Assembly: GCF_018881775.1 (NCBI RefSeq)
Contig: NZ_JACVPR010000001.1
Coordinates: 1,444,318 to 1,508,317, forward strand
Reading direction: 5' to 3'
Length of the DNA stretch: 64,000 nucleotides
Origin: Polynucleobacter sp. MWH-Loch1C5
Lineage (GTDB): Bacteria; Pseudomonadota; Gammaproteobacteria; Burkholderiales; Burkholderiaceae
The notes beneath the pieces were generated by a model that had not been told where the DNA came from, searched no databases, and was given only the letters and a program-made list of their open reading frames with translations. Position numbers and translations under genes: made by a program. The number at the start of each line of letters is the position of its first letter. Within the stretch, counting starts at the first letter, position 1. This document shows positions 47,986 to 61,243 of the stretch, in pieces.

Positions 47986-48251
47986 TGGCCCTGGCAAATG
48001 AGACCCTGTCGCTTTTGCGTTGGCGTGCGCGCCGGGGTCTGTTGGAAAATGATTTGATCATTGAGCGCTTTTTTGAGCGCCATGAGAAAGATCTAAAGGA
48101 AGCGGATCTAGATCCTCTGTATCGCTTATTAGATTTAAGCGATAACGATTTGATGGATCTGCTTTTGCGTCGTAAGGAACCGGAGGGAGATCTTGCGACA
48201 GAAGAGGTCTTGCGTGTCCTGGCCATGCTAAGACCCCCAAAGATGTCATAA
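47985..48251 (+). CDS. sdhE: SDH assembly factor (FAD assembly factor family)
   Basis: LLRWRARRGLLENDLIIERFFERH; overlaps the sdhB stop. Confidence 0.92.
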   Translation: MALANETLSLLRWRARRGLLENDLIIERFFERHEKDLKEADLDPLYRLLDLSDNDLMDLLLRRKEPEGDLATEEVLRVLAMLRPPKMS

Positions 48252-48329
48252 ATCTTCGGGAAAATAAAAAATCAGGAATGAAACTTGCTTGTATATCAAG
48301 ACCTATAACGCGTAATAAGGGAAATAGAA

Positions 48330-49640
48330 ATGAACGCTTCGAACGATAAAGCCACACTATCCTTCTCCGATGGCACACCAGCCATTGAGTTGCCTATCTA
48401 TAAAGGTACGGTAGGTCCTGATGTGATCGACATTCGTAAACTCTATGGTCAGACGGGTAAATTCACCTATGACCCAGGTTTTATGTCGACTGCTTCTTGT
48501 AATTCAAAGATTACATACATTGATGGCGATAAGGGTGAGTTGCTCTATCGTGGTTACCAGATTCAAGATTTGGCCACGAACTGTGATTTCCTAGAGTCTT
48601 GCTATTTATTGCTCAAAGGCGAATTGCCGAATGCAAAGCAAAAGAAAGAATTCGATGATCTCGTGATGCACCACACGATGGTTCACGAGCAAATGCAGTT
48701 TTTCTTAAGAGGCTTCCGCCGTGACGCACACCCAATGGCTGTATTGACAGGTTTGGTCGGTGCGATGGCTGCCTTCTACCATGATGGTTTAGACATCAAC
48801 GATGCCCACCAGCGCGAAATCGCGCAGATTCGCTTGATTGCGAAGATGCCAACTTTGGTGGCAATGGCCTATAAGTATTCTGTGGGTCAACCTTTTGTCT
48901 ATCCAAAGAATGATTTGTCATATACCGCGAACTTCATGCAGATGATGTTTGCCACTCCTTGTGAAGAGTACAAGGTCAATGACGTCTTGGTGCGCGCTTT
49001 GGATCGCATTTTCATCTTGCACGCTGACCATGAGCAAAATGCCTCAACATCAACAGTTCGTTTAGCCGGTTCTTCAGGTACCAATCCATTTGCCGCGATT
49101 GCTGCTGGTGTGGCTTGCTTGTGGGGCCCTGCGCACGGTGGTGCTAACGAAGCCTGCTTACAGATGCTTGAGGAAATTCAAGCGATGGGTGGTGTTGAGA
49201 AAATCAATGACTTCATCGCTAAAGTGAAAGATAAGAACTCAGGTGTTCGTTTGATGGGCTTTGGTCACCGCGTTTACAAAAACTTTGACCCACGCGCTAA
49301 GTTGATGCGTGAAACCTGTCATGAGGTTCTCAAAGAGTTGGGCTTGGAAAATGACCCATTGTTTAAGTTAGCTATGACGCTTGAGAAGATTGCTTTGGAA
49401 GATGAGTACTTCGTTTCGCGCAAGTTGTACCCGAACGTTGATTTCTATTCAGGTATTGTGCAGCGCGCCTTGGGTATCCCTACAGAAATGTTCACTTGTA
49501 TCTTTGCTTTGGCACGTACAGTAGGTTGGATTTCTCAGTGGGAAGAGATGATCACGGATGCTGAGTACAAGATTGGCCGTCCACGTCAGTTATTTGTGGG
49601 TAGCCCAACTCGTTCGGTGACTCCCTTGGCAAAGCGTTAA
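48330..49640 (+). CDS. gltA: Citrate synthase
   Basis: [57 protein letters not shown]. Confidence 0.98.
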   Translation: MNASNDKATLSFSDGTPAIELPIYKGTVGPDVIDIRKLYGQTGKFTYDPGFMSTASCNSKITYIDGDKGELLYRGYQIQDLATNCDFLESCYLLLKGELPNAKQKKEFDDLVMHHTMVHEQMQFFLRGFRRDAHPMAVLTGLVGAMAAFYHDGLDINDAHQREIAQIRLIAKMPTLVAMAYKYSVGQPFVYPKNDLSYTANFMQMMFATPCEEYKVNDVLVRALDRIFILHADHEQNASTSTVRLAGSSGTNPFAAIAAGVACLWGPAHGGANEACLQMLEEIQAMGGVEKINDFIAKVKDKNSGVRLMGFGHRVYKNFDPRAKLMRETCHEVLKELGLENDPLFKLAMTLEKIALEDEYFVSRKLYPNVDFYSGIVQRALGIPTEMFTCIFALARTVGWISQWEEMITDAEYKIGRPRQLFVGSPTRSVTPLAKR

Positions 49641-49661
49641 TTGAGAGGAGTAAAGCTTTCG

Positions 49662-51074
49662 ATGGCTAGAACACTTTATGACAAGCTCTGGGATGATCAT
49701 GTGGTGCACGTTGAAGATGACGGCACCACCGTGTTGTACATTGATCGTCACTTATTGCATGAGGTAACTAGCCCTCAGGCTTTTGAGGGGTTGAATATTG
49801 CGCAACGTCCTGTATGGCGCAACTCCGCGAACTTAGCTGTTTCTGATCACAATGTACCGACTACCGATCGTAGTGCAGGCATTAAAGACCCGGTGTCCAA
49901 GTTGCAGATTGATACCTTGGATCAAAATTGCGATCACTTTGGTATTACCCAATACAAGATGCACGATAAACGCCAGGGTATCGTGCACGTCATTGGGCCT
50001 GAGCAGGGTGCGACTTTGCCAGGCATGACAGTGGTCTGTGGTGATTCGCACACGAGCACGCATGGTGCTTTTGGTGCTTTAGCTTTTGGTATTGGTACTT
50101 CTGAAGTGGAGCACGTTTTGGCCACTCAGACTTTGCTCATGAAAAAGAGCAAAAATATGTTGGTCAAAGTCGATGGTCAGTTACCGATCGGCTGCACAGC
50201 TAAAGATATCGTCCTCGCTGTGATTGGCAAGATTGGTACAGCCGGTGGTACGGGATATACCATTGAGTTTGCTGGAGATGCGATTCGCAATCTCAGCATG
50301 GAAGGTCGTATGACCATCTGTAATATGGCCATTGAAGCAGGCGCTCGTGCGGGTCTAGTGGCTGTCGATGAGACAACGATTCAATACGTAAAAAATCGCC
50401 CGTATGCCCCGCAAGATGAGCAGTCATGGGCGCAAGCTTTGCAATATTGGCGTGGTTTGCATTCCGATGTGGGGGCACAATTTGATCGTGTGGTTGAGTT
50501 ACGTGCCGAGGAAATTCTGCCGCAAGTGACATGGGGTACATCACCCGAGATGGTCACTGGTATTGATGGCAGAGTCCCCGATCCTGAAAAAGAAAAAGAC
50601 CCCGTCAAGCGTAATGCCATGGAGCGTGCATTGCAGTACATGGCCTTGATACCGAATACGCCGATCAAAGCCATTCAGATCGATAAGGTATTTATTGGTT
50701 CATGTACCAATAGCCGTATTGAAGATATCCGTGCAGCTGCTAAAGTCGTTGAGCGTATTGCTAAAAAAGTAGCTCCTAATGTGCGCTTGGCGATGGTAGT
50801 GCCGGGATCTGGTTTAGTCAAAGAACAAGCCGAGAAGGAAGGCTTGGATCGTATTTTTAAGGCGGCTGGTTTTGAGTGGCGTGAGCCCGGTTGTTCTATG
50901 TGCCTAGCCATGAACGCTGATCGTTTAGAGCCCGGCGAGCGTTGTGCCTCGACTTCTAATAGAAACTTTGAGGGCCGCCAAGGTAATGGTGGACGTACTC
51001 ATTTAGTCAGTCCGGCCATGGCAGCAGCAGCAGCCTTGGAAGGGCATTTTGTTGATGTTCGTAAGATCGCTTAA
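49662..51074 (+). CDS. leuC: 3-isopropylmalate dehydratase large subunit
   Basis: [55 protein letters not shown]. Confidence 0.97.
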   Translation: MARTLYDKLWDDHVVHVEDDGTTVLYIDRHLLHEVTSPQAFEGLNIAQRPVWRNSANLAVSDHNVPTTDRSAGIKDPVSKLQIDTLDQNCDHFGITQYKMHDKRQGIVHVIGPEQGATLPGMTVVCGDSHTSTHGAFGALAFGIGTSEVEHVLATQTLLMKKSKNMLVKVDGQLPIGCTAKDIVLAVIGKIGTAGGTGYTIEFAGDAIRNLSMEGRMTICNMAIEAGARAGLVAVDETTIQYVKNRPYAPQDEQSWAQALQYWRGLHSDVGAQFDRVVELRAEEILPQVTWGTSPEMVTGIDGRVPDPEKEKDPVKRNAMERALQYMALIPNTPIKAIQIDKVFIGSCTNSRIEDIRAAAKVVERIAKKVAPNVRLAMVVPGSGLVKEQAEKEGLDRIFKAAGFEWREPGCSMCLAMNADRLEPGERCASTSNRNFEGRQGNGGRTHLVSPAMAAAAALEGHFVDVRKIA

Positions 51075-51099
51075 TCACGGATGTGAAATCTAAAAAGTA

Positions 51100-51297
51100 A
51101 TGGAGACAATGATGAAAGCAATCGCAAAATGGGTCAGCCTAGCAGCTATCGCTGTGAGCTTATCAGCTTGTAACACCATTGCAGGTCTTGGCGAAGATTT
51201 GCAATACTTGGGTAGTGCATTTACTAAAGAAGAGAAAAAGCAGGAGAAAAAGCCTGCGGATACAAATTCTGGAGTGACGGTTACACCGGTTAAGTAA
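51100..51297 (+). CDS. Entericidin-like small lipoprotein
   Basis: Signal peptide with lipobox LSAC; NTIAGLGEDLQYLGSAF; between leuC and leuD. Confidence 0.82.
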   Translation: METMMKAIAKWVSLAAIAVSLSACNTIAGLGEDLQYLGSAFTKEEKKQEKKPADTNSGVTVTPVK

Positions 51298-51300
51298 TTT

Positions 51301-51948
51301 ATGCAAAAGTTCACCATTCATCAAGGCTTGGTAGCCCCGCTCGATCGTGAGAACGTCGATACGGATGCCATCATTCCAAAGCAATTCCTAAAATCGATCA
51401 AACGGACTGGCTTTGGTCAAAATCTCTTTGATGAATGGCGCTACCTCGATCACGGTGAGCCAGGTCAAGATTGCTCTACGCGCCCCGTGAACCCAGACTT
51501 TGTGTTGAATCAAGCCCGTTACCAGGGATCTAGTATTCTTTTGGCGCGCCAAAACTTTGGCTGCGGGAGTTCGCGTGAGCATGCGCCATGGGCGCTTGAG
51601 CAGTATGGTTTTAGAGCCATCATCGCGCCAAGTTTTGCTGATATCTTTTTTAACAACTGCTACAAGAATGGTTTGTTGCCTATCGTTTTAAGTGCGCAGC
51701 AAGTCGATCATTTATTTAATGAAACCTATGCGTTTAACGGTTATCAATTAACGATTGACCTTGAGCAGCAGTTGGTGATTGCGCCGGATAACCGGACCTA
51801 CAGTTTTGATATCGCTCCGTTTAGAAAGTATTGTTTATTGAACGGTTTAGACGATATTGGCTTGACCTTGCGCTACAAGGATAAAATCAAGTCTTACGAG
51901 GCAGAGCGTCTAATGCGTATGCCTTGGCTGGGTACGAAGCTACCCTAA
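51301..51948 (+). CDS. leuD: 3-isopropylmalate dehydratase small subunit
   Basis: [45 protein letters not shown]. Confidence 0.97.
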   Translation: MQKFTIHQGLVAPLDRENVDTDAIIPKQFLKSIKRTGFGQNLFDEWRYLDHGEPGQDCSTRPVNPDFVLNQARYQGSSILLARQNFGCGSSREHAPWALEQYGFRAIIAPSFADIFFNNCYKNGLLPIVLSAQQVDHLFNETYAFNGYQLTIDLEQQLVIAPDNRTYSFDIAPFRKYCLLNGLDDIGLTLRYKDKIKSYEAERLMRMPWLGTKLP

Positions 51949-51972
51949 TTCTCAATTCGTTTTAAGGCTCTT

Positions 51973-53040
51973 ATGAAAATTGCGGTATTGCCGGGTGATG
52001 GCATTGGTCCTGAAATTGTTGCTCAAGCAGTCAAGGTTTTAAATGCTTTGGGTGAATCTTTTGAAATGGAAACGGCACCAGTCGGTGGTGCAGGGTATGA
52101 GGCTAAAGGCCATCCTTTGCCAGAGGAGACCTTGAAGCTGGCCAAAGAAGCGGATGCCATTTTGTTTGGTGCCGTCGGTGACTGGAAATACGACACTCTG
52201 GCTCGTGAGTTAAGGCCTGAACAGGCTATTTTGGGCCTGCGTAAACACCTGAGTCTTTTTGCCAATTTGCGCCCAGCGATTTGCTATCCCGAACTCACAG
52301 CGGCTTCGAGCTTAAAGCCTGAGATTGTGGCTGGTTTAAATATATTGATCGTCCGCGAGTTAAATGGTGACATTTACTTCGGTAGCCCGAAGGGCATACG
52401 CACGGCGACTGACGGTCTTTTCCCAGGTGCCCGTGAAGGCTTTGACACCATGCGCTACAGCGAGCCTGAAGTCGAGCGTATTGCTCATGTAGCGTTTGAG
52501 GCGGCTCGCAAACGTCACAAGCGTGTCTGTAGTGTTGATAAAGCGAACGTTTTAGAAACCTCGCAGTTGTGGAAAGAGGTTTTGACCCGTGTGGCAAAAG
52601 ATTATCCTGATGTGGAATTGAGCCATATGTATGTGGATAACGCTGCCATGCAATTAGTCAAAGCGCCGAAGGCATTTGATGTGGTGGTGACGGGTAATTT
52701 ATTTGGTGACATTCTCTCAGATGAAGCTGCGATGCTCACAGGGTCGATTGGCATGTTGCCTTCAGCCTCTTTGGATAAAAACAATAAGGGCTTGTATGAG
52801 CCTAGCCATGGATCTGCCCCTGATATCGCAGGTCAAGGCATTGCCAACCCCTTGGCGACGATTTTGTCAGCAGCCATGATGTTGCGTTATTCCTTGGGTA
52901 AGGCGGAGCAGGCTGATCGTATTGAGGCAGCAGTGCAGAAGGTTTTAGCCGCTGGTTATCGTACAGGCGATATTAAAACAGAGGGTTGTAAGCTCGTTGG
53001 CACCCAAGAAATGGGTGAAGCCGTACTTAAAGCTCTGTAA
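51973..53040 (+). CDS. leuB: 3-isopropylmalate dehydrogenase
   Basis: [56 protein letters not shown]. Confidence 0.97.
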   Translation: MKIAVLPGDGIGPEIVAQAVKVLNALGESFEMETAPVGGAGYEAKGHPLPEETLKLAKEADAILFGAVGDWKYDTLARELRPEQAILGLRKHLSLFANLRPAICYPELTAASSLKPEIVAGLNILIVRELNGDIYFGSPKGIRTATDGLFPGAREGFDTMRYSEPEVERIAHVAFEAARKRHKRVCSVDKANVLETSQLWKEVLTRVAKDYPDVELSHMYVDNAAMQLVKAPKAFDVVVTGNLFGDILSDEAAMLTGSIGMLPSASLDKNNKGLYEPSHGSAPDIAGQGIANPLATILSAAMMLRYSLGKAEQADRIEAAVQKVLAAGYRTGDIKTEGCKLVGTQEMGEAVLKAL

Positions 53041-53077
53041 GATAGCAGTTTCGTATTCATATTTTTAAATAGGTGTC

Positions 53078-54214
53078 GTGATGGCAACTCCATTGGTAGG
53101 TTTAGTTGGTTGGCGTGGTATGGTCGGTAGCGTTCTGATGCAGCGCATGCAGGACGAAAAAGATTTTGAGCATATTGAGCCCGTTTTTTTCAGTACTAGT
53201 AATGCGGGTGGTGCAGCGCCGGCGATGGCTAAGAACGAGAAAAAACTCTTTGCTGCCGATGACATTGAGGCACTCAAGCGTTGCGACATCATCATCACCT
53301 GTCAGGGTGGTGATTACACCAAAGAGGTCTATCCTAAGATTCGTGCTGCAGGTTGGAAAGGTCACTGGATTGATGCGGCGAGCGCATTGCGTATGGTAGA
53401 TGAGTCCGTCATTATTTTGGATCCTGTGAACCGTCCCGTGATTGATCAAGCACTGTCCAAAGGCGGCAATTTGTGGGTGGGCGGTAACTGTACTGTGAGC
53501 TTGATGCTCATGGCGATGGGTGGTTTATTCAAGAATAATTTGGTCGAATGGGTGAGTGCCATGACCTATCAGGCTGCCTCGGGTGCCGGTGCCCAGAATA
53601 TGCGTGAACTGCTCTCGCAAATGGGAGCTTTGCATGATGCAGTCAAGACGCAGCTCGCAGACCCAGCATCAGCCATTTTGGATATTGATCGCAAAGTCTC
53701 AGAGACCATGCGTTCAGCGAGTTTCCCTACTAAGAACTTCCGTAATACCGCGTTAGCGGGTAGTTTGATCCCATGGATTGATGTACCTGTTGAGCATGGA
53801 CAAAGTAAAGAAGAGTGGAAGGGTGGCTCTGAGTGCAACAAGATCTTAGGCAATCCAGCCTTTAGAAGTCCAGGCAGTATTCCAATTGATGGCTTGTGTG
53901 TACGTATTGGCGCCATGCGTTGCCATTCACAAGGTCTGACGGTGAAGCTCAAAAAAGATGTGCCCTTAGCTGAGATCGAAGGTCTCTTAGCGAGTGCCAA
54001 TGATTGGGTGAAGGTTGTGCCTAATGAGCGTGAAATCACAGAGCGTGAGCTCACGCCTGCAGCAGTTACAGGCACTTTGACAGTGCCCGTGGGTCGTTTA
54101 CATAAATTAGCGATGGGCCCTGATTATTTAGGAGCCTTTACTGTGGGCGACCAATTGCTCTGGGGTGCTGCTGAGCCATTACGTCGTATGTTACGTATTC
54201 TCTTGGAGCGTTAA
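53078..54214 (+). CDS. asd: Aspartate-semialdehyde dehydrogenase
   Basis: [47 protein letters not shown]. Confidence 0.97.
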   Translation: MMATPLVGLVGWRGMVGSVLMQRMQDEKDFEHIEPVFFSTSNAGGAAPAMAKNEKKLFAADDIEALKRCDIIITCQGGDYTKEVYPKIRAAGWKGHWIDAASALRMVDESVIILDPVNRPVIDQALSKGGNLWVGGNCTVSLMLMAMGGLFKNNLVEWVSAMTYQAASGAGAQNMRELLSQMGALHDAVKTQLADPASAILDIDRKVSETMRSASFPTKNFRNTALAGSLIPWIDVPVEHGQSKEEWKGGSECNKILGNPAFRSPGSIPIDGLCVRIGAMRCHSQGLTVKLKKDVPLAEIEGLLASANDWVKVVPNEREITERELTPAAVTGTLTVPVGRLHKLAMGPDYLGAFTVGDQLLWGAAEPLRRMLRILLER

Positions 54215-55498
54215 TTGAACTTAGCCAAGCTGATCATCGTAGCCCAACTCCTCGCTTGGGGGGTGGTGCATGCTGTCAGCTTGGGGAATTTACAAATTCA
54301 GTCAGCGCCGAGCCAAGCCTTTAAGGCCCGGGTTGAGATTCTGGAAGCCGCTGGTGTCGCAGATCTCTCTGTGGCACTTGCCAATGCAGAAACTTATGCG
54401 CGTTTAGGCATTGCTGCATCGAGTACTCAAGCGCAACTGCAGCTCAGTTTAGAAAAAGATGCCAAAGGTCAAGCGACGGCAGTCGTGATTCAGTCGCCTG
54501 AGGTTCTCAAGCTTGCGCCTAATGAAGTTTTTTTAGACGCTCTCATTGAGTTGCGTTGGTCAGCGGGTTTGGTGCGTCGTGCTTACACGCTCTTAGTGGG
54601 TGATCAAGCCAAGATTCAAGTCAAGGCGGGCGAGACCTTGTCTGACATTGCTACACGAGTCTTGCCTCAATTTGAAGGGGCTAACTTTGATCAGGCGCTG
54701 ATCGCTTTATATCGAACCAATCCTCAGGCTTTTGTCAGCGGCAGTATTCATCGCTTGGCCGCAGGTGCACAGCTGCAGATCCCCAGTGCAGCCACAGTGC
54801 AAAGTGTGCCTGTGAATGAGGCTCAACAAATCACACAAGCTGCCGATCAAGCTTATCGTCGAGGTCAGGCGAGTGCGCCGCTGGCACAAGTTGTGAAAGA
54901 GGCGATTCAGACAACGGGTGACCGATTGCAAGTAGGGCCAGCACCGGGTGCCAGTGGTGAGGCGAAGCGCCGCATGGAAGAGTTGCTGGTGCAAGAAAAA
55001 GCCTTGGCTGATGCGAAGCAGCGCATTGTTGAATTAGAGAAAAATATTGCAGATCTGAAAAAGCTTATTGCTCAGGGCGAGTCTGCACCTGTTGCAAGCG
55101 CTGGACATTGGCTAAATTACGGGGGTCCTTTGGCCTTGGCCGTATTTGTATTGTTAGCTTTGATTGTCTTATTGAAGCTCTCTAAAAACGATGCTAAGCA
55201 AAGAGAAGCCCAGGCACCGATGCCTGCACATGCTGCTCAATTATTTGCTAGCCTCGATCTGAATTTGAATACGCCTGCTCCGGCGGCCATTTCGCCTACC
55301 AAAACAGCGGATGAAGAGTTACCGAGCGCTGAGACCTTACGAGTTAAGCTCAATTTGGTCAGGGCATACATCACTATCGAGGATTTTGGTGCAGCTCGCC
55401 GCAGCTTAGATGAGATCTTGGCTGTGAGCAATCAGGTCGACCCTGACATCACAATTGCTGCCAAAGCCTTGATTGCACAAATCGACGAGCAGCGCTAA
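54215..55498 (+). CDS. FimV/HubP-like protein (TTG start)
   Basis: [21 protein letters not shown]-terminal domain, LysM-like repeat, TM and C-terminal FimV-type [20 protein letters not shown]. Confidence 0.85.
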   Translation: MNLAKLIIVAQLLAWGVVHAVSLGNLQIQSAPSQAFKARVEILEAAGVADLSVALANAETYARLGIAASSTQAQLQLSLEKDAKGQATAVVIQSPEVLKLAPNEVFLDALIELRWSAGLVRRAYTLLVGDQAKIQVKAGETLSDIATRVLPQFEGANFDQALIALYRTNPQAFVSGSIHRLAAGAQLQIPSAATVQSVPVNEAQQITQAADQAYRRGQASAPLAQVVKEAIQTTGDRLQVGPAPGASGEAKRRMEELLVQEKALADAKQRIVELEKNIADLKKLIAQGESAPVASAGHWLNYGGPLALAVFVLLALIVLLKLSKNDAKQREAQAPMPAHAAQLFASLDLNLNTPAPAAISPTKTADEELPSAETLRVKLNLVRAYITIEDFGAARRSLDEILAVSNQVDPDITIAAKALIAQIDEQR

Positions 55499-55500
55499 TC

Positions 55501-56322
55501 ATGCGCTTGGCTTTAGGTTTGCAATACGATGGTAGTGCCTATCATGGTTGGCAAACGCAACCTCATCAAGACACCCTACAAGATGCTTTAGAAAAAGCCA
55601 TCGTGCAATTCATTGGCGCTCCCCATACTTGCCTGAAAACCACCACTGCAGGTCGTACGGATGCGGGTGTACATGCTTTGGGGCAGGTAGTCCACTTTGA
55701 TGCCGAGGTGGAGCGTACTGAGTGGTCGTGGGTGCGGGGTATCAATACTTATTTGCCCAGGCAGTTAGCGGTGCAATGGGCTCAAGTGGTGCCAGCGGAC
55801 TTTGATGCGCGTTTTAGCGCTACGCAAAGACACTATGTCTATGCGCTCTTTACAGGACCTTGCCCGGCGCCTCTGTTGCATAGACAAGCCGGTTACCTGA
55901 TGCTGCCACCCGGTCAGCGTTTGGATGTCCAAGCGATGCAGGCGGCTTCTCAATATTTACTCGGTGAACATGATTTCAGTTCCTTTCGTTCGGCCGAATG
56001 CCAGAGTCATACCCCGATAAAGACGATTCATGACCTGAGTATTCACGCAGAAGGACCTTGGGTCTATTTTCAGGTGCGGGGTAATGCATTTTTGCACCAT
56101 ATGGTCAGAAATCTAGTCGGTACTTTGTTGATGGTGGGGCAAGGTAAACAAAGCCCTGATTGGGTCAAAACCGTCTTAGAAGCTAAAAGCCGTCAGGCGG
56201 CAGCACCCACTTTCATGCCCGATGGCTTGTATTTGGCTGGGGTGAGTTATCCGGAGCACTACCAGATTCCTAAAGCCAATTTGGCAGCTAGTGTTTTACC
56301 TGCCTGGCTCTTTGCCGGATAA
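55501..56322 (+). CDS. truA: tRNA pseudouridine(38-40) synthase
   Basis: [62 protein letters not shown]. Confidence 0.97.
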   Translation: MRLALGLQYDGSAYHGWQTQPHQDTLQDALEKAIVQFIGAPHTCLKTTTAGRTDAGVHALGQVVHFDAEVERTEWSWVRGINTYLPRQLAVQWAQVVPADFDARFSATQRHYVYALFTGPCPAPLLHRQAGYLMLPPGQRLDVQAMQAASQYLLGEHDFSSFRSAECQSHTPIKTIHDLSIHAEGPWVYFQVRGNAFLHHMVRNLVGTLLMVGQGKQSPDWVKTVLEAKSRQAAAPTFMPDGLYLAGVSYPEHYQIPKANLAASVLPAWLFAG

Positions 56323-56330
56323 TCGGTCTT

Positions 56331-56996
56331 ATGGGCCTTTTGACACGCACCCCGGGTAAAACCAGAATTAAATTCTGTGGTTTGACTCGCCCTGCGGATG
56401 TCGATGCCGCAGTGGGCATGGGTGTGGATGCCTTAGGTTTTGTCTTCTACCCACCCAGTCCCCGGGCGGTATCCCCTGAATTGGCAGCCACTTTGAGTGC
56501 CCGTATGCCAGGAGGCATGGATGTCGTGGGTTTGGTAGTGAACCCCAGTGATGCCGAAGTGGCCCGCATTCAAGAGCGCTTAACCATTACCTTGTGGCAA
56601 TTTCATGGGGATGAAAGCCCAGAGCGCTGTGCTGAGATTGCCGGCAATACCCCTTGGATGAAAGCGGCGCGGATTTCCCCGGGCTTTGACTTAGGCGATT
56701 TTTCTATACAATATCAAAAAGCCCACGCTTGGTTACTCGATGCCTTTGTCGAAGGCTATGGGGGCGGTGGGCATGTATTTGATTGGTCATTAATACCTCC
56801 AACATGGGCAAAAGAAAACGCGCATCGGGTCGTTTTGAGTGGTGGATTGAACGCGCACAATGTGGGCGAGGGCATCACTCGTCTAGCGCCTTTAGCGGTT
56901 GATGTTTCCAGTGGCATTGAAATCGCTAAGGGACAAAAAAGCCCAGAGCTCATGAGAGCTTTTGTCGATGCTGTACAACTTGCTCATAGCAAGTAG
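56331..56996 (+). CDS. trpF: Phosphoribosylanthranilate isomerase
   Basis: [61 protein letters not shown]. Confidence 0.96.
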   Translation: MGLLTRTPGKTRIKFCGLTRPADVDAAVGMGVDALGFVFYPPSPRAVSPELAATLSARMPGGMDVVGLVVNPSDAEVARIQERLTITLWQFHGDESPERCAEIAGNTPWMKAARISPGFDLGDFSIQYQKAHAWLLDAFVEGYGGGGHVFDWSLIPPTWAKENAHRVVLSGGLNAHNVGEGITRLAPLAVDVSSGIEIAKGQKSPELMRAFVDAVQLAHSK

Positions 56997-57013
56997 CCAA
57001 TAAGAGGTCAGAT

Positions 57014-58207
57014 ATGTACGATTTTCCAGATGCACGTGGTCACTTTGGACCTTACGGTGGAGTCTTTGTTTCTGAGACGTTGATGTATGCTCTGAATGAG
57101 CTTAAAGAGAACTACGCTAAGTATCAACGCGACCCTGACTTTCATGCTGAGTTTCATCGTGAGCTAAAACATTTTGTCGGCCGGCCTTCACCCATCTATC
57201 ACGCCAAGCGCATGAGTGATAGCTATGGTGGTGCGCAAATCTATTTCAAACGCGAAGATTTAAATCACACCGGCGCACACAAGATCAATAATGTGATTGG
57301 CCAAGCGATGCTGGCCAAGCGCATGGGTAAAAAACGCATCATCGCTGAGACTGGAGCAGGTCAGCATGGTGTAGCCACAGCAACGATCTGTGCTCGTTTT
57401 GGTTTGGAGTGTGTGGTTTACCAAGGTGCGGTGGATGTAGCCCGTCAAGCGCAAAACGTCTATCGCATGAAGCTTTTGGGTGCAACAGTAGTGCCGGTAG
57501 AGTCAGGTACCAAAACACTCAAAGATGCGCTTAATGAAGCCATGCGTGATTGGGTCACCAATGTTGAAAACACTTTTTACATCATTGGTACGGTTGCCGG
57601 CCCACATCCTTATCCCATGATGGTCAGAGACTTTCAAAGTGTGATTGGTGAAGAATGTAAAACACAAATGCCGGAGATGATTGGGCGTCAGCCAGACTAC
57701 GTGATGGCTTGTGTGGGTGGTGGATCGAATGCCATGGGTATCTTCCATCCCTATATTGATGTCCCTGGTGTGCAACTCATTGGCGTTGAGGCAGCTGGTC
57801 ATGGCCTGAATACGAAAGAACATTCAGCCGCATTGGTGGCAGGTACCCCCGGTGTCTTGCATGGTAACCGGACCTATTTATTGCAAGATGAGAATGGTCA
57901 GATTGCTGAGACCCATTCGGTATCTGCAGGGATGGACTACCCTGGTGTAGGTCCCGAGCATGCTTGGTTAAAAGATTCTAAACGTGCCCAGTATGTTGCA
58001 GTGACCGATGATGATGCGCTCAAAGCCTTTCATGAGTGTTGTCAGATTGAGGGCATTATTCCAGCCTTAGAGAGTAGTCATGCAATTGCTTATGCCACTC
58101 AACTGGCAAAAACCTTGCCCAAAGATAAAACCATTTTGGTCAATCTCTCGGGACGAGGGGATAAGGATATGCATACCGTTGCTCAGGTATCAGGACTTCA
58201 GTTGTAA
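57014..58207 (+). CDS. trpB: Tryptophan synthase beta chain
   Basis: [51 protein letters not shown]. Confidence 0.98.
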   Translation: MYDFPDARGHFGPYGGVFVSETLMYALNELKENYAKYQRDPDFHAEFHRELKHFVGRPSPIYHAKRMSDSYGGAQIYFKREDLNHTGAHKINNVIGQAMLAKRMGKKRIIAETGAGQHGVATATICARFGLECVVYQGAVDVARQAQNVYRMKLLGATVVPVESGTKTLKDALNEAMRDWVTNVENTFYIIGTVAGPHPYPMMVRDFQSVIGEECKTQMPEMIGRQPDYVMACVGGGSNAMGIFHPYIDVPGVQLIGVEAAGHGLNTKEHSAALVAGTPGVLHGNRTYLLQDENGQIAETHSVSAGMDYPGVGPEHAWLKDSKRAQYVAVTDDDALKAFHECCQIEGIIPALESSHAIAYATQLAKTLPKDKTILVNLSGRGDKDMHTVAQVSGLQL

Positions 58208-58214
58208 GGAAAAC

Positions 58215-59012
58215 ATGTCAAGAATTCAGCAGGCCTTTGCCGCACTTTCAGAAAAAAAACGCAAGGCCTTAGTGCCTTTTATCACGGCTGGAGATCCCGA
58301 AGCTGGCCTCACACTGGATTTCATGCACGCCCTAGTAGCGGGTGGTGCGGATGTCATTGAGCTAGGGGTGCCATTCTCGGACCCCATGGCTGATGGTCCA
58401 GTAATTCAAAGAGCCTCAGAGCGTGCCTTGGCTCGCGGTATGACACTCAAGCACTGTATTGAACTGGTGGCCCAATTTAGGAAAACCAATCAGACCACAC
58501 CCATCGTTTTGATGGGCTATGCCAATCCCATTGAGCGCATGGGGGCTGAGAACTTCGTCAAGAGTGCCAAAGCTGCCGGTGTCGATGGTGTCTTGGTCGT
58601 CGACTATCCTCCTGAGGAGTGTGAAGACTTTGCCAAAGCCTGCGCTCAAGCAGATATCGATCCTATCTTTCTCTTAGCCCCAACTTCATCTCCCCAGCGT
58701 ATTGCTCAGGTAGGTGCCTTGGCCAAGGGCTATATCTATTATGTATCCCTCAAAGGCGTCACAGGGGCTGCGAACCTCAACACCCAAGAAGTGGCGAGCA
58801 TCATTCCGCAAATTCGTGCGGCTACGACAGTCCCGATTGCCGTCGGTTTTGGCGTACGCGATGCAGCGTCTGCCGTAGCGGTGAGCCAGACAGCGGATGG
58901 CGTCGTGATTGGTAGCAAGATAGTCCAATTATTAGAGGAAGCCGACCCGGCCAAGAGAGTACAATCACTCCAATCCTTTATTACAGAGATCCGCGAGGCC
59001 TTGGACCGATAA
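58215..59012 (+). CDS. trpA: Tryptophan synthase alpha chain
   Basis: [57 protein letters not shown]; start set at 58215, not the track's 58080. Confidence 0.97.
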   Translation: MSRIQQAFAALSEKKRKALVPFITAGDPEAGLTLDFMHALVAGGADVIELGVPFSDPMADGPVIQRASERALARGMTLKHCIELVAQFRKTNQTTPIVLMGYANPIERMGAENFVKSAKAAGVDGVLVVDYPPEECEDFAKACAQADIDPIFLLAPTSSPQRIAQVGALAKGYIYYVSLKGVTGAANLNTQEVASIIPQIRAATTVPIAVGFGVRDAASAVAVSQTADGVVIGSKIVQLLEEADPAKRVQSLQSFITEIREALDR

Positions 59013-59013
59013 G

Positions 59014-59886
59014 ATGAGCTGGCTCGATAAATTACTCCCCCCTAGTATTCAGCATACCGACCCTGCGCAGCGTAAGAGTGTGCCTGAAGGTTTATGGATT
59101 AAATGTCCGAGTTGTGAGGCTGTCTTATATCGCAATGACATAGAGGGCAATTTACGTGTCTGCCCAAAATGTGATCACCATATGCGTATTGGCGCACGTG
59201 AGCGTTTAGACAAACTCTTGGATCTTGAGGGGCGCTATGAAATTGGTCAAGAGGTGGTGCCTGTCGACGCCCTCAAATTCCGTGACACTAAGAAATATCC
59301 AGATCGTCTCAAAGATGCGATGGACAGCACAGGAGAGACCGATGCTTTAGTCGTGGTCTCTGGCGCGATTCATTCCATCCCTGTCGTCGTTGCCTGCTTT
59401 GAGTTTGAGTTCTTGGGTGGTTCTATGGGCTCTGTCGTGGGTGAGCGTTTCGTGCGCGGCGCACAAGCTGCTCTAGAGCAAAAAGTACCATTTATCTGCA
59501 TTACTGCCACCGGTGGTGCGCGTATGCAAGAAAGCTTACTGTCGCTGATGCAAATGGCCAAGACCAACGCTATGTTAGTCAAGTTAGCGCAAGCCCGCCT
59601 ACCTTATATCAGCGTCTTAACAGACCCAACGATGGGTGGTATTTCAGCTAGTTTTGCCTTTATGGGTGATGTGGTGATGGCTGAGCCGAAGGCTTTGATT
59701 GGTTTTGCTGGACCACGTGTGATTGAGCAAACCGTCCGTGAAAAATTGCCTGAAGGTTTTCAGCGCTCAGAGTTTTTGATGCAAAAGGGCGGTGTGGACA
59801 TGATTGTCGATCGTCGCGAGATGCGTCGCAAGTTGGCTGATATTTTGGCGATCTTGCTAAAGCAACCCAGCGATGCTGTTGCTTGA
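59014..59886 (+). CDS. accD: Acetyl-CoA carboxylase carboxyltransferase beta subunit
   Basis: [53 protein letters not shown]. Confidence 0.98.
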   Translation: MSWLDKLLPPSIQHTDPAQRKSVPEGLWIKCPSCEAVLYRNDIEGNLRVCPKCDHHMRIGARERLDKLLDLEGRYEIGQEVVPVDALKFRDTKKYPDRLKDAMDSTGETDALVVVSGAIHSIPVVVACFEFEFLGGSMGSVVGERFVRGAQAALEQKVPFICITATGGARMQESLLSLMQMAKTNAMLVKLAQARLPYISVLTDPTMGGISASFAFMGDVVMAEPKALIGFAGPRVIEQTVREKLPEGFQRSEFLMQKGGVDMIVDRREMRRKLADILAILLKQPSDAVA

Positions 59887-61193
59887 TGTCGCAAGCAAAA
59901 CTTTTTTCCAATTTAGATGACTGGCTAAAGTACCTCGAGCAGGCTCACCCTGTTGGTATTGATATGGGTTTAGGTCGGATTGGGCGCGTCAAAGAGGCAC
60001 TCAATTTCCCGATTAAACCCATTCTATTTACTGTGGGTGGTACCAATGGTAAGGGTTCCACTTGTGCCATGCTCGAGAGTATTCTCTTAGCGGCATCCTA
60101 TAAAGTAGCTTGTCATACCTCACCACATTTTCTGAAGTTCAATGAAAGGGCTCGGATCAATGGTGAGATGGCTAGCGATGAGCAATTACTAGAGCATTTT
60201 GCTGCTGTAGAAAAAGCGCGGGTGTCTTTAGATGACCCGCCGAGTTTGACTTATTTTGAGTTCACCACTTTGGCCATCATGCACCTATTCGCGCACAGCG
60301 GTATGGATGCCATCATTATGGAAGTTGGTATGGGTGGACGTTTAGATGCCGTCAACTTATGGGATGCTGATGTGGCGATTGTCACCTCGATTGATATGGA
60401 CCACATGGAGTATCTCGGAAATACACGCGACAAAATTGCTTATGAAAAGGCGCATATTTTTAGATCGGGCCGCACTGCGATTTGTGGCGATCCTGTGCCA
60501 CCAGCCAGTCTGATTGATCATGCCAAAGCGATCGGTACTGATTTATGGTTAATAGGGCAAGACTTTAATTTCCAAGGTGACAAACAGCAGTGGGGCTGGG
60601 CAGGACGCGGTAAGCGTCTATCTGGTTTGGGTTATCCAGCTTTGCGTGGCGCCAATCAGCTGCTCAATGCTTCGGCAGTGATTGCTGCCTTGACAGCGGT
60701 TCGTGAGCGTTTGCCTGTGGGGGCCCAAGAAATTCGCAATGGTTTAGCTTGGGTCGAGTTGCCAGGACGTTTTCAAGTCTTACCGGGTCGTCCGACCATC
60801 ATCTTGGATGTGGCGCACAATCCCCATGCTAGCAGTGCTTTAGCGCAAAACCTTGAAAACATGGCTTACCACCCCTACACCCTCGGTGTCTTTGGTGTCA
60901 TGGCTGATAAAGACGTGAACGGTGTGTTGCGGCCTATGTTGGGTCTGATTGACCATTGGTATTTGTGTGACCTACCCACGCAGCGCGCCATGTCTGCAAA
61001 AGACATTGGTCAGCGTCTCATAGAGCTTGGCTTTAAGGAGGACAAGGATCATACGATCCAAACCTTTACAGAACTCGGTTTAGCCTATGCTGCAGCGCTA
61101 GAAAAAGCAGGTGAGGGTGATAGAATGGTGGTATTCGGATCTTTTTACACAGTCTCTGGTGTGATGGCGTATCGCAATGCCAAAGCTCATTGA
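59886..61193 (+). CDS. folC: Bifunctional folylpolyglutamate synthase/dihydrofolate synthase
   Basis: FTVGGTNGKGSTCAMLESIL; EVGMGGRLDAVNLWDADVAIVTSIDMDHMEYLG; TGATG overlap with accD. Confidence 0.96.
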   Translation: MSQAKLFSNLDDWLKYLEQAHPVGIDMGLGRIGRVKEALNFPIKPILFTVGGTNGKGSTCAMLESILLAASYKVACHTSPHFLKFNERARINGEMASDEQLLEHFAAVEKARVSLDDPPSLTYFEFTTLAIMHLFAHSGMDAIIMEVGMGGRLDAVNLWDADVAIVTSIDMDHMEYLGNTRDKIAYEKAHIFRSGRTAICGDPVPPASLIDHAKAIGTDLWLIGQDFNFQGDKQQWGWAGRGKRLSGLGYPALRGANQLLNASAVIAALTAVRERLPVGAQEIRNGLAWVELPGRFQVLPGRPTIILDVAHNPHASSALAQNLENMAYHPYTLGVFGVMADKDVNGVLRPMLGLIDHWYLCDLPTQRAMSAKDIGQRLIELGFKEDKDHTIQTFTELGLAYAAALEKAGEGDRMVVFGSFYTVSGVMAYRNAKAH

Positions 61194-61243
61194 TGGTGGT
61201 AACAAAATCCTAAGATGAAGTGGGCCCTTAACTAAAGACTTGC

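Noticed and set aside
53569-54075. 168-aa minus-strand ORF antisense to asd
   Set aside because: Codon-bias shadow of asd; no recognisable motif
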